Shown piece by piece: positions 9,077 to 18,067 of a stretch of 64,000 nucleotides of DNA. The stretch is from Echinicola marina (lineage in GTDB: Bacteria; Bacteroidota; Bacteroidia; Cytophagales; Cyclobacteriaceae). Positions within the stretch are counted from its first letter, which is position 1, and each line of letters begins with the position of its first letter. The notes beneath the pieces were generated by a model. It did no database searches. It was not told the origin of the DNA and was given only the letters and a program-made list of their open reading frames with translations. A program made the position numbers and the translations under genes. The DNA lies in contig NZ_CP080025.1 of assembly GCF_020463795.1 (NCBI RefSeq), positions 2,415,501 to 2,479,500 of the forward strand. The letters run 5' to 3'.

Positions 9077-9898
9077 ATGGAAGTAGCTAAAAGCTTATAT
9101 GGTAATGGCTTATGGAGAAGGAATCTTGTTTTCTTACTTCCTTGTTTACTTTTTGCTAACCTTATATTGGCGCAGTCTGAAAATAATTTCATTTATTCCC
9201 ATGGGGCCATTATCCGGGGGGATCAAAGCCAAAAGCAAATTGCTTTGGTATTTACCGGCCATGAATATGCTGAGGGCGGAACGGAAATTCTGAATACCTT
9301 GGCTGAATATCATGTGAAGGCTTCATTTTTCTTTACGGGAGATTTTTACCGTAACCCGGACTTCCAGCACCTGATCAAAAAGATTAATCATCAAAAACAC
9401 TATTTGGGAGCCCATTCTGATCAGCACCTCCTTTATTGTGATTGGATAGATAGGGACAGCTTGCTCATAGACGAGGCTGTATTTATAAAAGATATTAAGG
9501 ACAATTATCATGAAATGTCCAAAAAAGGGATAGCTCTTCAAGAGTCCCCCTACTATTTGCCTCCTTACGAATGGTATAATGATACCATTAGCAAATGGAC
9601 CAAAGAATTAAATTTACAATTGATTAACTTTAGTCCAGGGACAAGGTCAAATGCTGATTACACCCATCCAGGTATGTCCAATTATCTCAGTAGTAAGGAG
9701 ATTTTTAAGAGTATTATAAGTTATGAAGAGGAGGAAGGACTGAATGGGTTTATCCTGTTAATGCATGTTGGTGTTGGCCCGAAAAGAAAGGATAAATTTT
9801 ATGATTTGCTTCCCGTGCTGTTGGAACAATTACAAAGTAAGGGGTATCAATTTGTCAAGATTGATCAACTATTGAGGTCACCAAAAATCTATAAATAG
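9077..9898 (+). CDS. NodB-like polysaccharide deacetylase family protein, exported
   Basis: The protein is 273 residues from the ATG at 9077. An upstream in-frame ATG at 9011 is rejected because the 22-codon extension runs through the susD terminator and would put residues before an otherwise clean signal peptide (WRRNLVFLLPCLL...ILAQS). The NodB-homology fold is suggested by LVFTGHEYAEGG (motif 1, where TFDD is usual), ASFFFTGDF, and GAHSDQHLLYCDW (HSxxH metal motif). The replacement of the motif-1 Asp by His-Glu is notable. The stop lies 2 bp before the GH9 start, so the two are translationally linked. A role in removing N-acetyl groups from amino sugars would fit; the deviating motif leaves the activity open. 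Confidence 0.7.
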   Translation: MEVAKSLYGNGLWRRNLVFLLPCLLFANLILAQSENNFIYSHGAIIRGDQSQKQIALVFTGHEYAEGGTEILNTLAEYHVKASFFFTGDFYRNPDFQHLIKKINHQKHYLGAHSDQHLLYCDWIDRDSLLIDEAVFIKDIKDNYHEMSKKGIALQESPYYLPPYEWYNDTISKWTKELNLQLINFSPGTRSNADYTHPGMSNYLSSKEIFKSIISYEEEEGLNGFILLMHVGVGPKRKDKFYDLLPVLLEQLQSKGYQFVKIDQLLRSPKIYK

Positions 9899-9900
9899 CC

Positions 9901-11679
9901 ATGCTGAGTTTATTACTAAATCTATTGATGTTAAACCTCTTGATTCTCCAAGAAAAGGAGGTAGATATACATATCCGTATCAATCAACTAGGGTACTTAA
10001 CTGAGGATACCAAATCAGCAGTGGTATTTAGCAAAAGCCCCGTTCGTGAAAAATTTGAGCTGGTAGACAATGAAGAGGGTGATGTGGTTTTACAATTAAA
10101 GGCGGAAAGAAACAATGCAGAGAGTTGGGGGGAATTTGAGTATTACTATACACTTGATTTTTCTGAGATAGAGGTAAAGGGAGAATATAGGATACAAGCA
10201 AAGAAAAGTGGAGCAAGTTCGACCGTTTTTAGCATAGGTGATGCCTACGGAAATCATCAAGAAAGCTTGTTGGAATTTATGCGTCAGCAAAGGTGTGGTT
10301 ATAACCCTATCTTGGACATGGTTTGTCACCAAAGAGATGGCAGGTCTTTTTACGGGCCATTGCCAGACAGTAGTTATGTGGATGTAAGTGGTGGATGGCA
10401 TGATGCCGGTGACCAACTTAAATACCTGATAACATCCAGCTATGCCACTGCGCATATGTTAATCGCCTATGAGATGTATCCAGAAAGATTTGATGATCAA
10501 TTTAATGCTTTGGGGCAGGCTGGTAAAAATGGAATCCCAGATGTATTGGATGAAGCAAAATGGGGATTGGATTGGATCTTGAAGATGCACCCTGCAGCAG
10601 ATCAACTATATCATCAGGTTGCTGATGACCGTGACCATAAGGGATTCAAAATCCCGGATAAGGACAATTCAGATTACGGTTGGGGGGCAAACAGTTACAG
10701 GCCAGTATACTTTGCCACTGGTAAACCTCAAGGACTACAAAAATATAAAAGTGAGGCCACAGGAGTAGCCAATTTGGCGGGCAGGTGTGCTGCAGCAATG
10801 GCATTGGCGGCTAGGATCTGGAAGGAAGATTTGGAAGACCCAGTTTTTGCAGAAAAATGTAAGCAGGCTGCCCTAAGCTTATATGCTTTAGGGAGAGAGA
10901 AGGAAGGTTACCAGCAAGGAAATTCCTATTCAGCCCCATATCGTTATAATGAATCCACTTGGGCAGATGATATGGAATGGGGAGCAGCGGAACTTTATAA
11001 GACTACCAAAAAAGATGAATATTTGGAACAGGCAAAAGCCTATGCCTTGAAAAGTAATACAGCTGATTCCTGGACAGTGGTAGATTCTACGGATCATTAT
11101 CGACTATATCCTTTTATTAATATGGGCCATTTTGTGCTACATGATTTGGTCGAGGAGCCTTTTAAAAAGGAATTGGAAAATTATTATCTAGCGGGAATAA
11201 AATACACTTTGCAAAGGGCCAATAAAAACCCTTTTCAAGTTGGGGTGCCCTTTATCTGGTGTTCCAACAATTTAATGACCGGGTTAATTACCCAAATAAT
11301 ATTATATGAAAAAATGAGTGGGGACCAACAATTCAGTGCTTACCTGGCCAAGCAAAGGGATTGGCTGTTTGGAAGAAATCCTTGGGGAACTTCTATGTTT
11401 TCAGGTATTCCTAGTGATGGGGAGTTCCCTGAAAAAGTACATACCAGTCTTTATATTTTGTTGGGTTTGGAAGTGCCGGGAGGTTTGGTGGACGGTCCCA
11501 TATATCGCTCCATTTATGATAGTTTGATTGGATTGCATTTGGAGGAGCCAGATAAGTTTGCCGCTTTTCAAAATGAACATGTGGTCTATCATGATGATAT
11601 TGGAGATTATAGCAGTAACGAACCCACAATGGATGGAACTGCAGGAGCTATATTGATGATGACCCACTGGAATAGATAG
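9901..11679 (+). CDS. Glycoside hydrolase family 9 enzyme
   Basis: A 592-residue exported hydrolase. A short hydrophobic N-terminus precedes a CelD_N-type immunoglobulin-like domain (starting IRINQLGYL) of about 90 residues and an (alpha/alpha)6 barrel. GH9 signatures are visible: GGWHDAGDQLKY with the catalytic-base Asp pair, the LFGRNPWGTSMF block, and SNEPTMDGTAG at the C-terminus containing the catalytic Glu. Most GH9 enzymes are endoglucanases, but the family also contains exo-glucosaminidases. Given the deacetylase immediately upstream and the muropeptide enzymes downstream, an amino-sugar substrate is possible. Substrate is inferred. Confidence 0.88.
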   Translation: MLSLLLNLLMLNLLILQEKEVDIHIRINQLGYLTEDTKSAVVFSKSPVREKFELVDNEEGDVVLQLKAERNNAESWGEFEYYYTLDFSEIEVKGEYRIQAKKSGASSTVFSIGDAYGNHQESLLEFMRQQRCGYNPILDMVCHQRDGRSFYGPLPDSSYVDVSGGWHDAGDQLKYLITSSYATAHMLIAYEMYPERFDDQFNALGQAGKNGIPDVLDEAKWGLDWILKMHPAADQLYHQVADDRDHKGFKIPDKDNSDYGWGANSYRPVYFATGKPQGLQKYKSEATGVANLAGRCAAAMALAARIWKEDLEDPVFAEKCKQAALSLYALGREKEGYQQGNSYSAPYRYNESTWADDMEWGAAELYKTTKKDEYLEQAKAYALKSNTADSWTVVDSTDHYRLYPFINMGHFVLHDLVEEPFKKELENYYLAGIKYTLQRANKNPFQVGVPFIWCSNNLMTGLITQIILYEKMSGDQQFSAYLAKQRDWLFGRNPWGTSMFSGIPSDGEFPEKVHTSLYILLGLEVPGGLVDGPIYRSIYDSLIGLHLEEPDKFAAFQNEHVVYHDDIGDYSSNEPTMDGTAGAILMMTHWNR

Positions 11680-11689
11680 CGTGAGTGGT

Positions 11690-11743
11690 CATGTCGCCCT
11701 TCGACTCCCTATCCTCCGGAAGGCGGGCGCTCAGGGTGACATG
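11690..11743. repeat. REP-like imperfect palindrome in the GH9-GH3 spacer
   Basis: CATGTCGCCC (11690-11699) is mirrored by GGGTGACATG (11734-11743), one mismatch over 10 bp, around a GC-rich 34-nt centre that contains CTCCGG and GGCGGGCGC. The block is markedly more GC-rich than its surroundings and resembles the short dispersed intergenic repeats common in Bacteroidota. A smaller hairpin (GATAAAG at 11826-11832 with CTTTATC at 11840-11846) follows. No T run marks either as a terminator. The rest of the 240-bp spacer shows nothing I can name. Confidence 0.45.
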
Positions 11744-11921
11744 GTAAGAGGCGCTCAGAGGGATTTATAATTGGTGTTCAGTAAAACCCTTCAATTTCAT
11801 TTAAGTTGATACGAAGGTGTCATTTGATAAAGATAGGCGCTTTATCCTCCCGAGCGAACCTGTCTAACCACCAGGTAGAGTTGAGGGATAATTATAAAGG
11901 AAATAGTTAACTGATTATAAA

Positions 11922-14876
11922 ATGAAATACAATTTACTAAAAAGAGGATTGATGGGGATGTTGTTTGCTGGAATTGGCTTGCAGGCTACGGCTCAGCAGG
12001 ATTCAGTCGCTTCCAAAATCCCTTTTTTAAAGCAAGAAAGTCATTGGGCCGACTCGGTTTTTCAGACTATGAGTCCTGAAGAAAGAATTTCACAGCTGAT
12101 CATGATTCCAGTGTATTCCAATAGAGACAAGGAGCATGAGGATTCCATAGCCAGTTTAGTGGAGAAATATAAAGTAGGTGGCTTGATATTTTTTCAAGGA
12201 GGGCCTGGTAGGCAAGCAAGTATGACCAATCGCTATCAAAAGATAAGCAAGGTTCCCATGATGATTAGCATTGATGCCGAGTGGGGCTTGGGGATGCGTT
12301 TGGACAGTACCATGAGTTTTCCCTATCAGATGGCTTTAGGTGGAATAGAGGATGAAAGTTTGATTTATGAGATGGGAGGGGAGATCGCTCGGCAAGCCAA
12401 ACGTATTGGTGTCAATGTGAATTTTGCCCCAGTGGTAGATATCAATAATAATGCAAACAATCCTGTAATTGGATTCAGGTCATTTGGAGAAGACAAGGAA
12501 AATGTGACCTCCAAAGCCATGGCTTATATGAAAGGGATGCAGGATGAGCATGTCTTGGCCAATGCAAAGCACTTTCCAGGTCATGGGGATACCAATGTGG
12601 ATTCCCATTATGGATTGCCATTGATCAGCTTTTCAAGGGAGAGACTAGAGGAAGTAGAATTATATCCTTTCATAAAACTCATGAAAAATGGATTGGGTAG
12701 TGTAATGGTCGCTCATATGAATATTCCTGTTTTGGATGATACGCCTAATTTGGCCTCTACACTTTCCAAGCCAATTGTAAGCGACTTGCTCAAAGGAGAA
12801 ATTGGTTATGAGGGATTGGTGTTTACAGATGCTTTGAATATGCAGGGAGTGGCGAAGTTTTACCCTCCAGGGATTGTGGATGTGAAGGCACTGCTGGCAG
12901 GTAATGACATGTTGCTGAACACCATGGATGTGAAAACCACCATAAGTGAAGTTAAGAAAGCCATTGAAAATGGAGAGATTACCCAAGAAGAAATTGACCG
13001 TAGGGTGATGAAGGTGTTAAAGGCCAAAGCTTGGCTGGGATTAGGTAAGTGGGAACCTGTAGAGATGGAAAATGTTTTTGAGGATATCAACAGTTCAAAA
13101 GCCCAAAACCTCAATAGAAGGCTGGTGGAGGCTTCCATCACTTTGCTTAGGAATAATGAGGAAGTATTGCCTATCAAGGGGTTTGCAGAGGAGAAGCTGG
13201 CATTTTTGGCCATTGGAGCAGAGGAAGAAACAGCCTTCCAAAAAGGCTTGTCCCGATATGTGGAGGCCGATGAGTTCTTCCTTTCCAAAGAAGCTGGTCT
13301 GGAGGAGTTGATTGAATTGAAGAAGAAATTAGAGCAATACAGTAAAGTTATAGTAGGAGTACATAATTTGGGCTTGAAAGCCAGTGTGAAGAATTTTGGG
13401 ATTACAGCAGAGATGAATGTATTTCTCAAAGAGCTGATCCAAGAAGTCCCTACTATTGTCAGTGTGTTTGGGAATGTTTACAGCTTGGACAAATTTGAAG
13501 GTATTGAAAATGCAGATGCCTTGATTGCCACTTACCAAGAATCAGATTTGACCCAAGATGTGGCTTCCCAGATTATTTTTGGAGGAGTAGGTGCCAAAGG
13601 CAAATTGCCTGTAAGCATTTCTTCCCATTTTAAAATCGGCGATGGCCTGGCCACTAAGGGAGGGTTTAGGTTTTCCTATGTAGAGCCAGAAGCAGTAGGG
13701 ATTGACAGTAAAGATTTGCAAGGAATCGCAACTTTGGTCAATCAGGCTATTGAGGGAGAGGCCATTCCAGGAGCGACCGTTTTAGTGGCCAAGGAGGGAA
13801 AAGTTTTTTACCATAACTCTTTCGGTTACCACACCTATGAAAAAGAGGTGCCGGTAAGTGATGATGACCTTTTTGATATGGCTTCTGTTACTAAAATCAG
13901 TACTTCATTGGCCGCTTTAATGAAATTAAAAGGTGAAGGGGAATTTGATGAGAACAATACCCTAGGAACCTATTTGCCTATGGCCAAGGGAAGCAATAAA
14001 GAAGATTTGGTTTATACGGATATACTGACTCATCAAGCAGGATTGAAGTCATGGATCGCTTTTTGGCAAAGTACGGTAAAGAAAAGCGGGAAATTCAAAT
14101 GGGCGACATTTAAAGACCATCAAAGCAAAAGGTTCCCGATAAAAGTGGCAGATAACTTATACATACACAGAAAGTATGCGGATAAGATCTATAAGGAAAT
14201 AATGAATTCTCCCGTAAGTCCTGAAAAGGAATATGTTTATAGTGACCTGTCATTTATTTTGGCACCCAAGGTGATAGAGAATATTACTGGAGAAGATTTT
14301 GAGTCTTATCTGAAAGACGGGATTTACAGTCACTTGGGAGCGAGTACTTTAACTTTTAATCCCTATAAAGATTATCCTGCAGATCGAATTGTCCCTACAG
14401 AATATGATAGCTTGTTCCGAAAGCAATTGCTTTCGGGCACTGTACATGATGAAGGAGCAGCGATGTTAGGAGGTGTCAGTGGGCATGCAGGACTATTTGG
14501 TGATGCCAATGACCTGGCCAAGTTGATGCAGCTATACCTGAATGATGGTACCTATGCGGGTGAAACTTTGATCAAGGGGAATACGGTAAGTGAATATAGT
14601 AAATGTAAGTTTTGTCCTGATAATTTCAGGGCACTTGGTTTCAACAGGCCTTCCAAGCCAGGAGATCCTAATGGAAATTCAGCGCCAAGCGCACCTGAAA
14701 GCAGTTTTGGTCATACTGGATTTACAGGTACTTATGCTTGGGTAGATCCAGAAAACGAATTGGTCTATATATTTCTTTCCAACAGGGTATATCCTACACG
14801 AGAAAACACCAAGCTTTATAAGCTAAACACCAGAACCAATGTGATGGAAGTCGTTTATCAGGCTTTGAAGAAATAG
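11922..14876 (+). CDS. Fusion of NagZ-type GH3 beta-N-acetylglucosaminidase and AmiE/beta-lactamase-like serine hydrolase
   Basis: A 984-residue exported two-domain enzyme. Signal peptide at 1-25. The GH3 domain (about 35-380) has NagZ hallmarks: KHFPGHGDT then DSH, the mobile-loop Asp-His dyad, and FTDALNMQG with the Asp nucleophile. A GH3 C-terminal-type linker domain follows (about 395-575). The last 390 residues are a class-C beta-lactamase-like domain with SVTK (SxxK), YSD in the YxN position and HTGFTG in the KTG position. In B. subtilis, NagZ (YbbD) and the serine amidase AmiE (YbbE) are separate neighbouring genes that release GlcNAc and strip peptides from MurNAc. Here both are one polypeptide, with NamZ two genes downstream. 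Such fusions occur elsewhere in Bacteroidota. The amidase role of the second domain is inferred. Confidence 0.9.
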   Translation: MKYNLLKRGLMGMLFAGIGLQATAQQDSVASKIPFLKQESHWADSVFQTMSPEERISQLIMIPVYSNRDKEHEDSIASLVEKYKVGGLIFFQGGPGRQASMTNRYQKISKVPMMISIDAEWGLGMRLDSTMSFPYQMALGGIEDESLIYEMGGEIARQAKRIGVNVNFAPVVDINNNANNPVIGFRSFGEDKENVTSKAMAYMKGMQDEHVLANAKHFPGHGDTNVDSHYGLPLISFSRERLEEVELYPFIKLMKNGLGSVMVAHMNIPVLDDTPNLASTLSKPIVSDLLKGEIGYEGLVFTDALNMQGVAKFYPPGIVDVKALLAGNDMLLNTMDVKTTISEVKKAIENGEITQEEIDRRVMKVLKAKAWLGLGKWEPVEMENVFEDINSSKAQNLNRRLVEASITLLRNNEEVLPIKGFAEEKLAFLAIGAEEETAFQKGLSRYVEADEFFLSKEAGLEELIELKKKLEQYSKVIVGVHNLGLKASVKNFGITAEMNVFLKELIQEVPTIVSVFGNVYSLDKFEGIENADALIATYQESDLTQDVASQIIFGGVGAKGKLPVSISSHFKIGDGLATKGGFRFSYVEPEAVGIDSKDLQGIATLVNQAIEGEAIPGATVLVAKEGKVFYHNSFGYHTYEKEVPVSDDDLFDMASVTKISTSLAALMKLKGEGEFDENNTLGTYLPMAKGSNKEDLVYTDILTHQAGLKSWIAFWQSTVKKSGKFKWATFKDHQSKRFPIKVADNLYIHRKYADKIYKEIMNSPVSPEKEYVYSDLSFILAPKVIENITGEDFESYLKDGIYSHLGASTLTFNPYKDYPADRIVPTEYDSLFRKQLLSGTVHDEGAAMLGGVSGHAGLFGDANDLAKLMQLYLNDGTYAGETLIKGNTVSEYSKCKFCPDNFRALGFNRPSKPGDPNGNSAPSAPESSFGHTGFTGTYAWVDPENELVYIFLSNRVYPTRENTKLYKLNTRTNVMEVVYQALKK

Positions 14877-14905
14877 CATAAGGAACAACCATAAAGTCGA
14901 AAATC

Positions 14906-16738
14906 ATGAAAAAGTTACTGGCATTGCTTCTGGTGATGCAGCTAGGGACAGTTTATGCCCAAAATTTCAAGTTTGCTTTTGTGACAGATACACATATCAA
15001 TGATGCCAATCCTATTCCGAGTGAGGATTTGAGATTGACTGTTGAGGATATAAACAGCTTGGAGGAAATTGATTTTGTGCTGCTCACTGGAGACATCACT
15101 GAAATGGGGACGGATTCGGAGATTGAAATGGCTTTTGATATCATTAGTCAACTGAATGTTCCATTTTATATCATACCGGGTAACCATGATACAGGTTGGT
15201 CTGAATCAGGTGGAGTGAGTTTTATCCGTGAGTTTGGTTATGATAAGTTTGCTTTTGAGCATAAGGGGTACAAGTTTATCGGAACTGCTTCCGGACCCTA
15301 TGTGAGGATGTCTGATGGTCATATCCCCAGAGATGCTGTGGTGTGGATGGATTCAGTTTTGGCGGCGACTCCAAAAGATCAGCGAATTATTAATGTGAAT
15401 CACTATCCTCTGGATAATAGCCTGGACAATTGGTTTGAACTGACAGATAGGTTGAAGCAGTATAATACCCAATTTTCAATTTGCGGTCATGGACACCGTA
15501 ACAAGCCTTATGATTTTGAAGGAATACCAGGGGTAATGGGCAGGTCAAACCTCAGGGCAAAGGACGAAGTGGGTGGTTATAATATAGTGGAAATCAAAGA
15601 TGATATGGCTTATTTCTCCGAGAGGACACCTGGGCAAACTACCCTAGATCCTTGGAGGAAGGTAGCATTGGGAGCTAGGACTTTTGAGGATGAAAATTTT
15701 GAAAGGCCGGATTTCAGTATTAATGAAGATTATCCAAGGGTAAATAAAAGGTGGAGCTATCATAGTGATGCGAATGTGATCTCCACTCCACTGGTAACTG
15801 ATGACTTGGTGGTTTATGGCAATAGCTTAGGAAAAGTTGAAGCCCTTTCCAACCTGACTGGTGAGCTGAAGTGGAGTTTTCAAACAGGTGGAGGGATATT
15901 TTCTTCACCTGCAAAGTATAGAAAACAGCTCATAGTTGGATCTGGGGATGGTTTTGTCTATGCATTGAGCTTGAAAGATGGTCAGGTCATTTGGAAGACT
16001 AAAACAGGGGCTTCTGTGCTTGGTTCTCCTGTTATAGAGGATGGCAGGGTTTATATTGGAGGCAGCGATGGTCAGTTCCGAGCATTGGATGCTAATGACG
16101 GAAAAGAGATTTGGGCATTTGAGGGATTAGGCGGGCCAGTAGTTAGCAAGGCTTTGGTGTACAATGGCAAAGTTTATTTTGGCGCTTGGGATAAGTATTT
16201 CTATGCCTTGGACCAAAAAGATGGAAGTTTAAGCTGGAAATGGTCCAATGGTTCTCCCAATAGAATGTATTCTGCTGCCAGTTGTATTCCGGTAGCTCAT
16301 GACGGTGTGGTTTATATTGTCGCTCCTGATCGTTATATCACTGCCCTCAATGCAGAGAATGGAGAGGAGTTTTGGCGAAGCAATGAGGCAACTGTCAGAG
16401 AATCAATTGGGATTTCTGAAGATGGTAATTGGGTATATGGAAAGACGATGAATGATGAAATTGTAGCCTTTAAAACGGGTAAGGAGAAGGCCGAATTGGC
16501 TTGGCGGATGGATTGCGGTTTCGGGTATGAACACGTGCCATCCATGTTGATTGAAAAAGAAGGTGATGTGTATTTTGGGACAAAGAACAGTGCTGTTTAT
16601 AGCATCAACCCTAAGTTGAGGGAAATCAACTGGGCTCATAAGGTGGACAATTCAATGGCCAATACTGTGAGCGTAATTGATGGTCATTCGTTGGTAGTGG
16701 CAACAATGGACGGAAAAGTAGAGTTTTTAGAATTTTAA
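14906..16738 (+). CDS. Calcineurin-like metallophosphoesterase fused to a PQQ-type beta-propeller
   Basis: A 610-residue protein with an N-terminal signal peptide (MKKLLALLLVMQLGTVYAQ). The metallophosphoesterase domain (about 20-260) shows the metal motifs VTDTHIND, LTGDITEMG, PGNHD, NVNHYP and CGHGHRNK. The C-terminal half is a PQQ-like propeller with repeated pairs such as GELKWSFQTGG, GQVIWKTKTGA and GKEIWAFEG. It lies between the NagZ-AmiE fusion (29 bp upstream) and NamZ (10 bp downstream), clearly in one operon. The partner substrate could be a phosphate-bearing wall polymer or phospho-sugar released during wall breakdown. That is inference; the family alone does not say. Confidence 0.85.
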   Translation: MKKLLALLLVMQLGTVYAQNFKFAFVTDTHINDANPIPSEDLRLTVEDINSLEEIDFVLLTGDITEMGTDSEIEMAFDIISQLNVPFYIIPGNHDTGWSESGGVSFIREFGYDKFAFEHKGYKFIGTASGPYVRMSDGHIPRDAVVWMDSVLAATPKDQRIINVNHYPLDNSLDNWFELTDRLKQYNTQFSICGHGHRNKPYDFEGIPGVMGRSNLRAKDEVGGYNIVEIKDDMAYFSERTPGQTTLDPWRKVALGARTFEDENFERPDFSINEDYPRVNKRWSYHSDANVISTPLVTDDLVVYGNSLGKVEALSNLTGELKWSFQTGGGIFSSPAKYRKQLIVGSGDGFVYALSLKDGQVIWKTKTGASVLGSPVIEDGRVYIGGSDGQFRALDANDGKEIWAFEGLGGPVVSKALVYNGKVYFGAWDKYFYALDQKDGSLSWKWSNGSPNRMYSAASCIPVAHDGVVYIVAPDRYITALNAENGEEFWRSNEATVRESIGISEDGNWVYGKTMNDEIVAFKTGKEKAELAWRMDCGFGYEHVPSMLIEKEGDVYFGTKNSAVYSINPKLREINWAHKVDNSMANTVSVIDGHSLVVATMDGKVEFLEF

Positions 16739-16748
16739 TCGCGTAGCT

Positions 16749-18041
16749 ATGAAAAAAGAAAATTGGATTTCGAGGTTTGTCCTTGTATTGCTTGTTGGAC
16801 TGGTAATGATTTCCTGTAAAAATGAGTCAAAGAAATCAGTTGACACATTGGATGAAGAGGAGTTTTCAAGGGTAGTCATTGGTGCAGAACGGCTTTTAGA
16901 TGAGGATTACTTTCCTTTTATATCGGGGAAGAAAGTGGCCTTGGTGACCAACCATACCGGGGTATTACCTGATGGAAGGCATTTGGTAGATATGTTATAC
17001 GAAAATGAGCAAGTGGATTTGACCTTGCTTTTTGGTCCAGAACATGGCATTCGTGGCGAAGAAGATACCCATGTGTCAGATGGAAAGGATAGTCGTACTG
17101 GATTGCCTGTGATTTCATTGTATGGGAAAGTAAGAAAACCAAGCACTGAAATGCTAGAAGGGATAGATGTGATTATTTTTGATATACAGGATATCGGAGC
17201 ACGTTTCTATACTTATATCGCAACGATGAACCATGTGTTGGAAGCTGCAGCGGAAAATGACATTCCTTATTTGGTTTTGGACAGGCCCAATGCAATAGGC
17301 GGTGTTTATGTGGATGGTCCGGTGGGAGAACACCAAAAGGAACCTGTCACGGGTGTGGATCAATTGCCTATTGTCCATGGAATGACTGTAGGGGAGCTGG
17401 CAAAAATGTTCAATGAAGAAAGAACAAAGAATGGGTTAAAAAAGGCCGATTTGACAGTAGTGAAAATGAAAAACTATGAAAGGGAAAAGTGGTATGACGA
17501 GACCGGTCTTCCTTGGATCAAACCATCACCCAATATGTTGACCTTGACGACAGCAGCTTTATATCCCATGACTTGTCTTTTAGAAGGTACCAATATGTCT
17601 GAAGCCCGTGGTACATTGCATCCATTCGAGCATATCGGTGCAACTTGGGTAGATGGAAAAGCCCTTGCGGATAAACTTAATAGCTATGAACTGGAAGGAG
17701 TATCATTCCGTCCTAGTCAGTTTACTCCAGCAGAAATAGTGGATGGGATAAAAATTTATCCGCCAAAGTTTTTGGGAGAGAGGTGTGAAAGTGCTCTTAT
17801 AACCGTGGAGGATAGAACCAATTTTGCTTCTGCCCAAGCAGGGGTGTACATGATGAAAGCCTTGTATGAATTATACCCGGAAAAGCTGGAATGGAAAGCC
17901 GAAAGGATGGACAGGCTATTGAAAACTTCATCTGTAAGGGAAGGAGTATTAAATGGAGAAAGTCCAGAGGAGATTATCCAACAATGGTCAGAGGGCTTGG
18001 ATGATTTTAAAAAGGTCAGGTCAGGTTATTTGCTTTATTAA
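16749..18041 (+). CDS. namZ: NamZ-type exo-beta-N-acetylmuramidase (DUF1343), lipoprotein
   Basis: A 430-residue protein of the DUF1343/YbbC family, now GH171, whose B. subtilis and Tannerella members release MurNAc from the non-reducing end of glycan chains. The signal sequence ends MISC with Cys23. Conserved segments include ALVTNHTG, LFGPEHGIRG, DIQDIGARFYTY, VLDRPNAIGG, and the PSPNM segment followed by GTNMSEARGT. It is the last gene of the operon that starts with the NagZ-AmiE fusion. Together the three activities would strip muropeptides to GlcNAc, MurNAc and peptide. The lipoprotein signal suggests the outer membrane or periplasm. Confidence 0.88.
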   Translation: MKKENWISRFVLVLLVGLVMISCKNESKKSVDTLDEEEFSRVVIGAERLLDEDYFPFISGKKVALVTNHTGVLPDGRHLVDMLYENEQVDLTLLFGPEHGIRGEEDTHVSDGKDSRTGLPVISLYGKVRKPSTEMLEGIDVIIFDIQDIGARFYTYIATMNHVLEAAAENDIPYLVLDRPNAIGGVYVDGPVGEHQKEPVTGVDQLPIVHGMTVGELAKMFNEERTKNGLKKADLTVVKMKNYEREKWYDETGLPWIKPSPNMLTLTTAALYPMTCLLEGTNMSEARGTLHPFEHIGATWVDGKALADKLNSYELEGVSFRPSQFTPAEIVDGIKIYPPKFLGERCESALITVEDRTNFASAQAGVYMMKALYELYPEKLEWKAERMDRLLKTSSVREGVLNGESPEEIIQQWSEGLDDFKKVRSGYLLY

Positions 18042-18067
18042 TAAGCTTGTATTTATAAAAAATAAAA

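Noticed and set aside
12860-13429. 189-codon open frame antisense to the GH3 fusion
   Set aside because: Ser/Phe-rich shadow translation without features.
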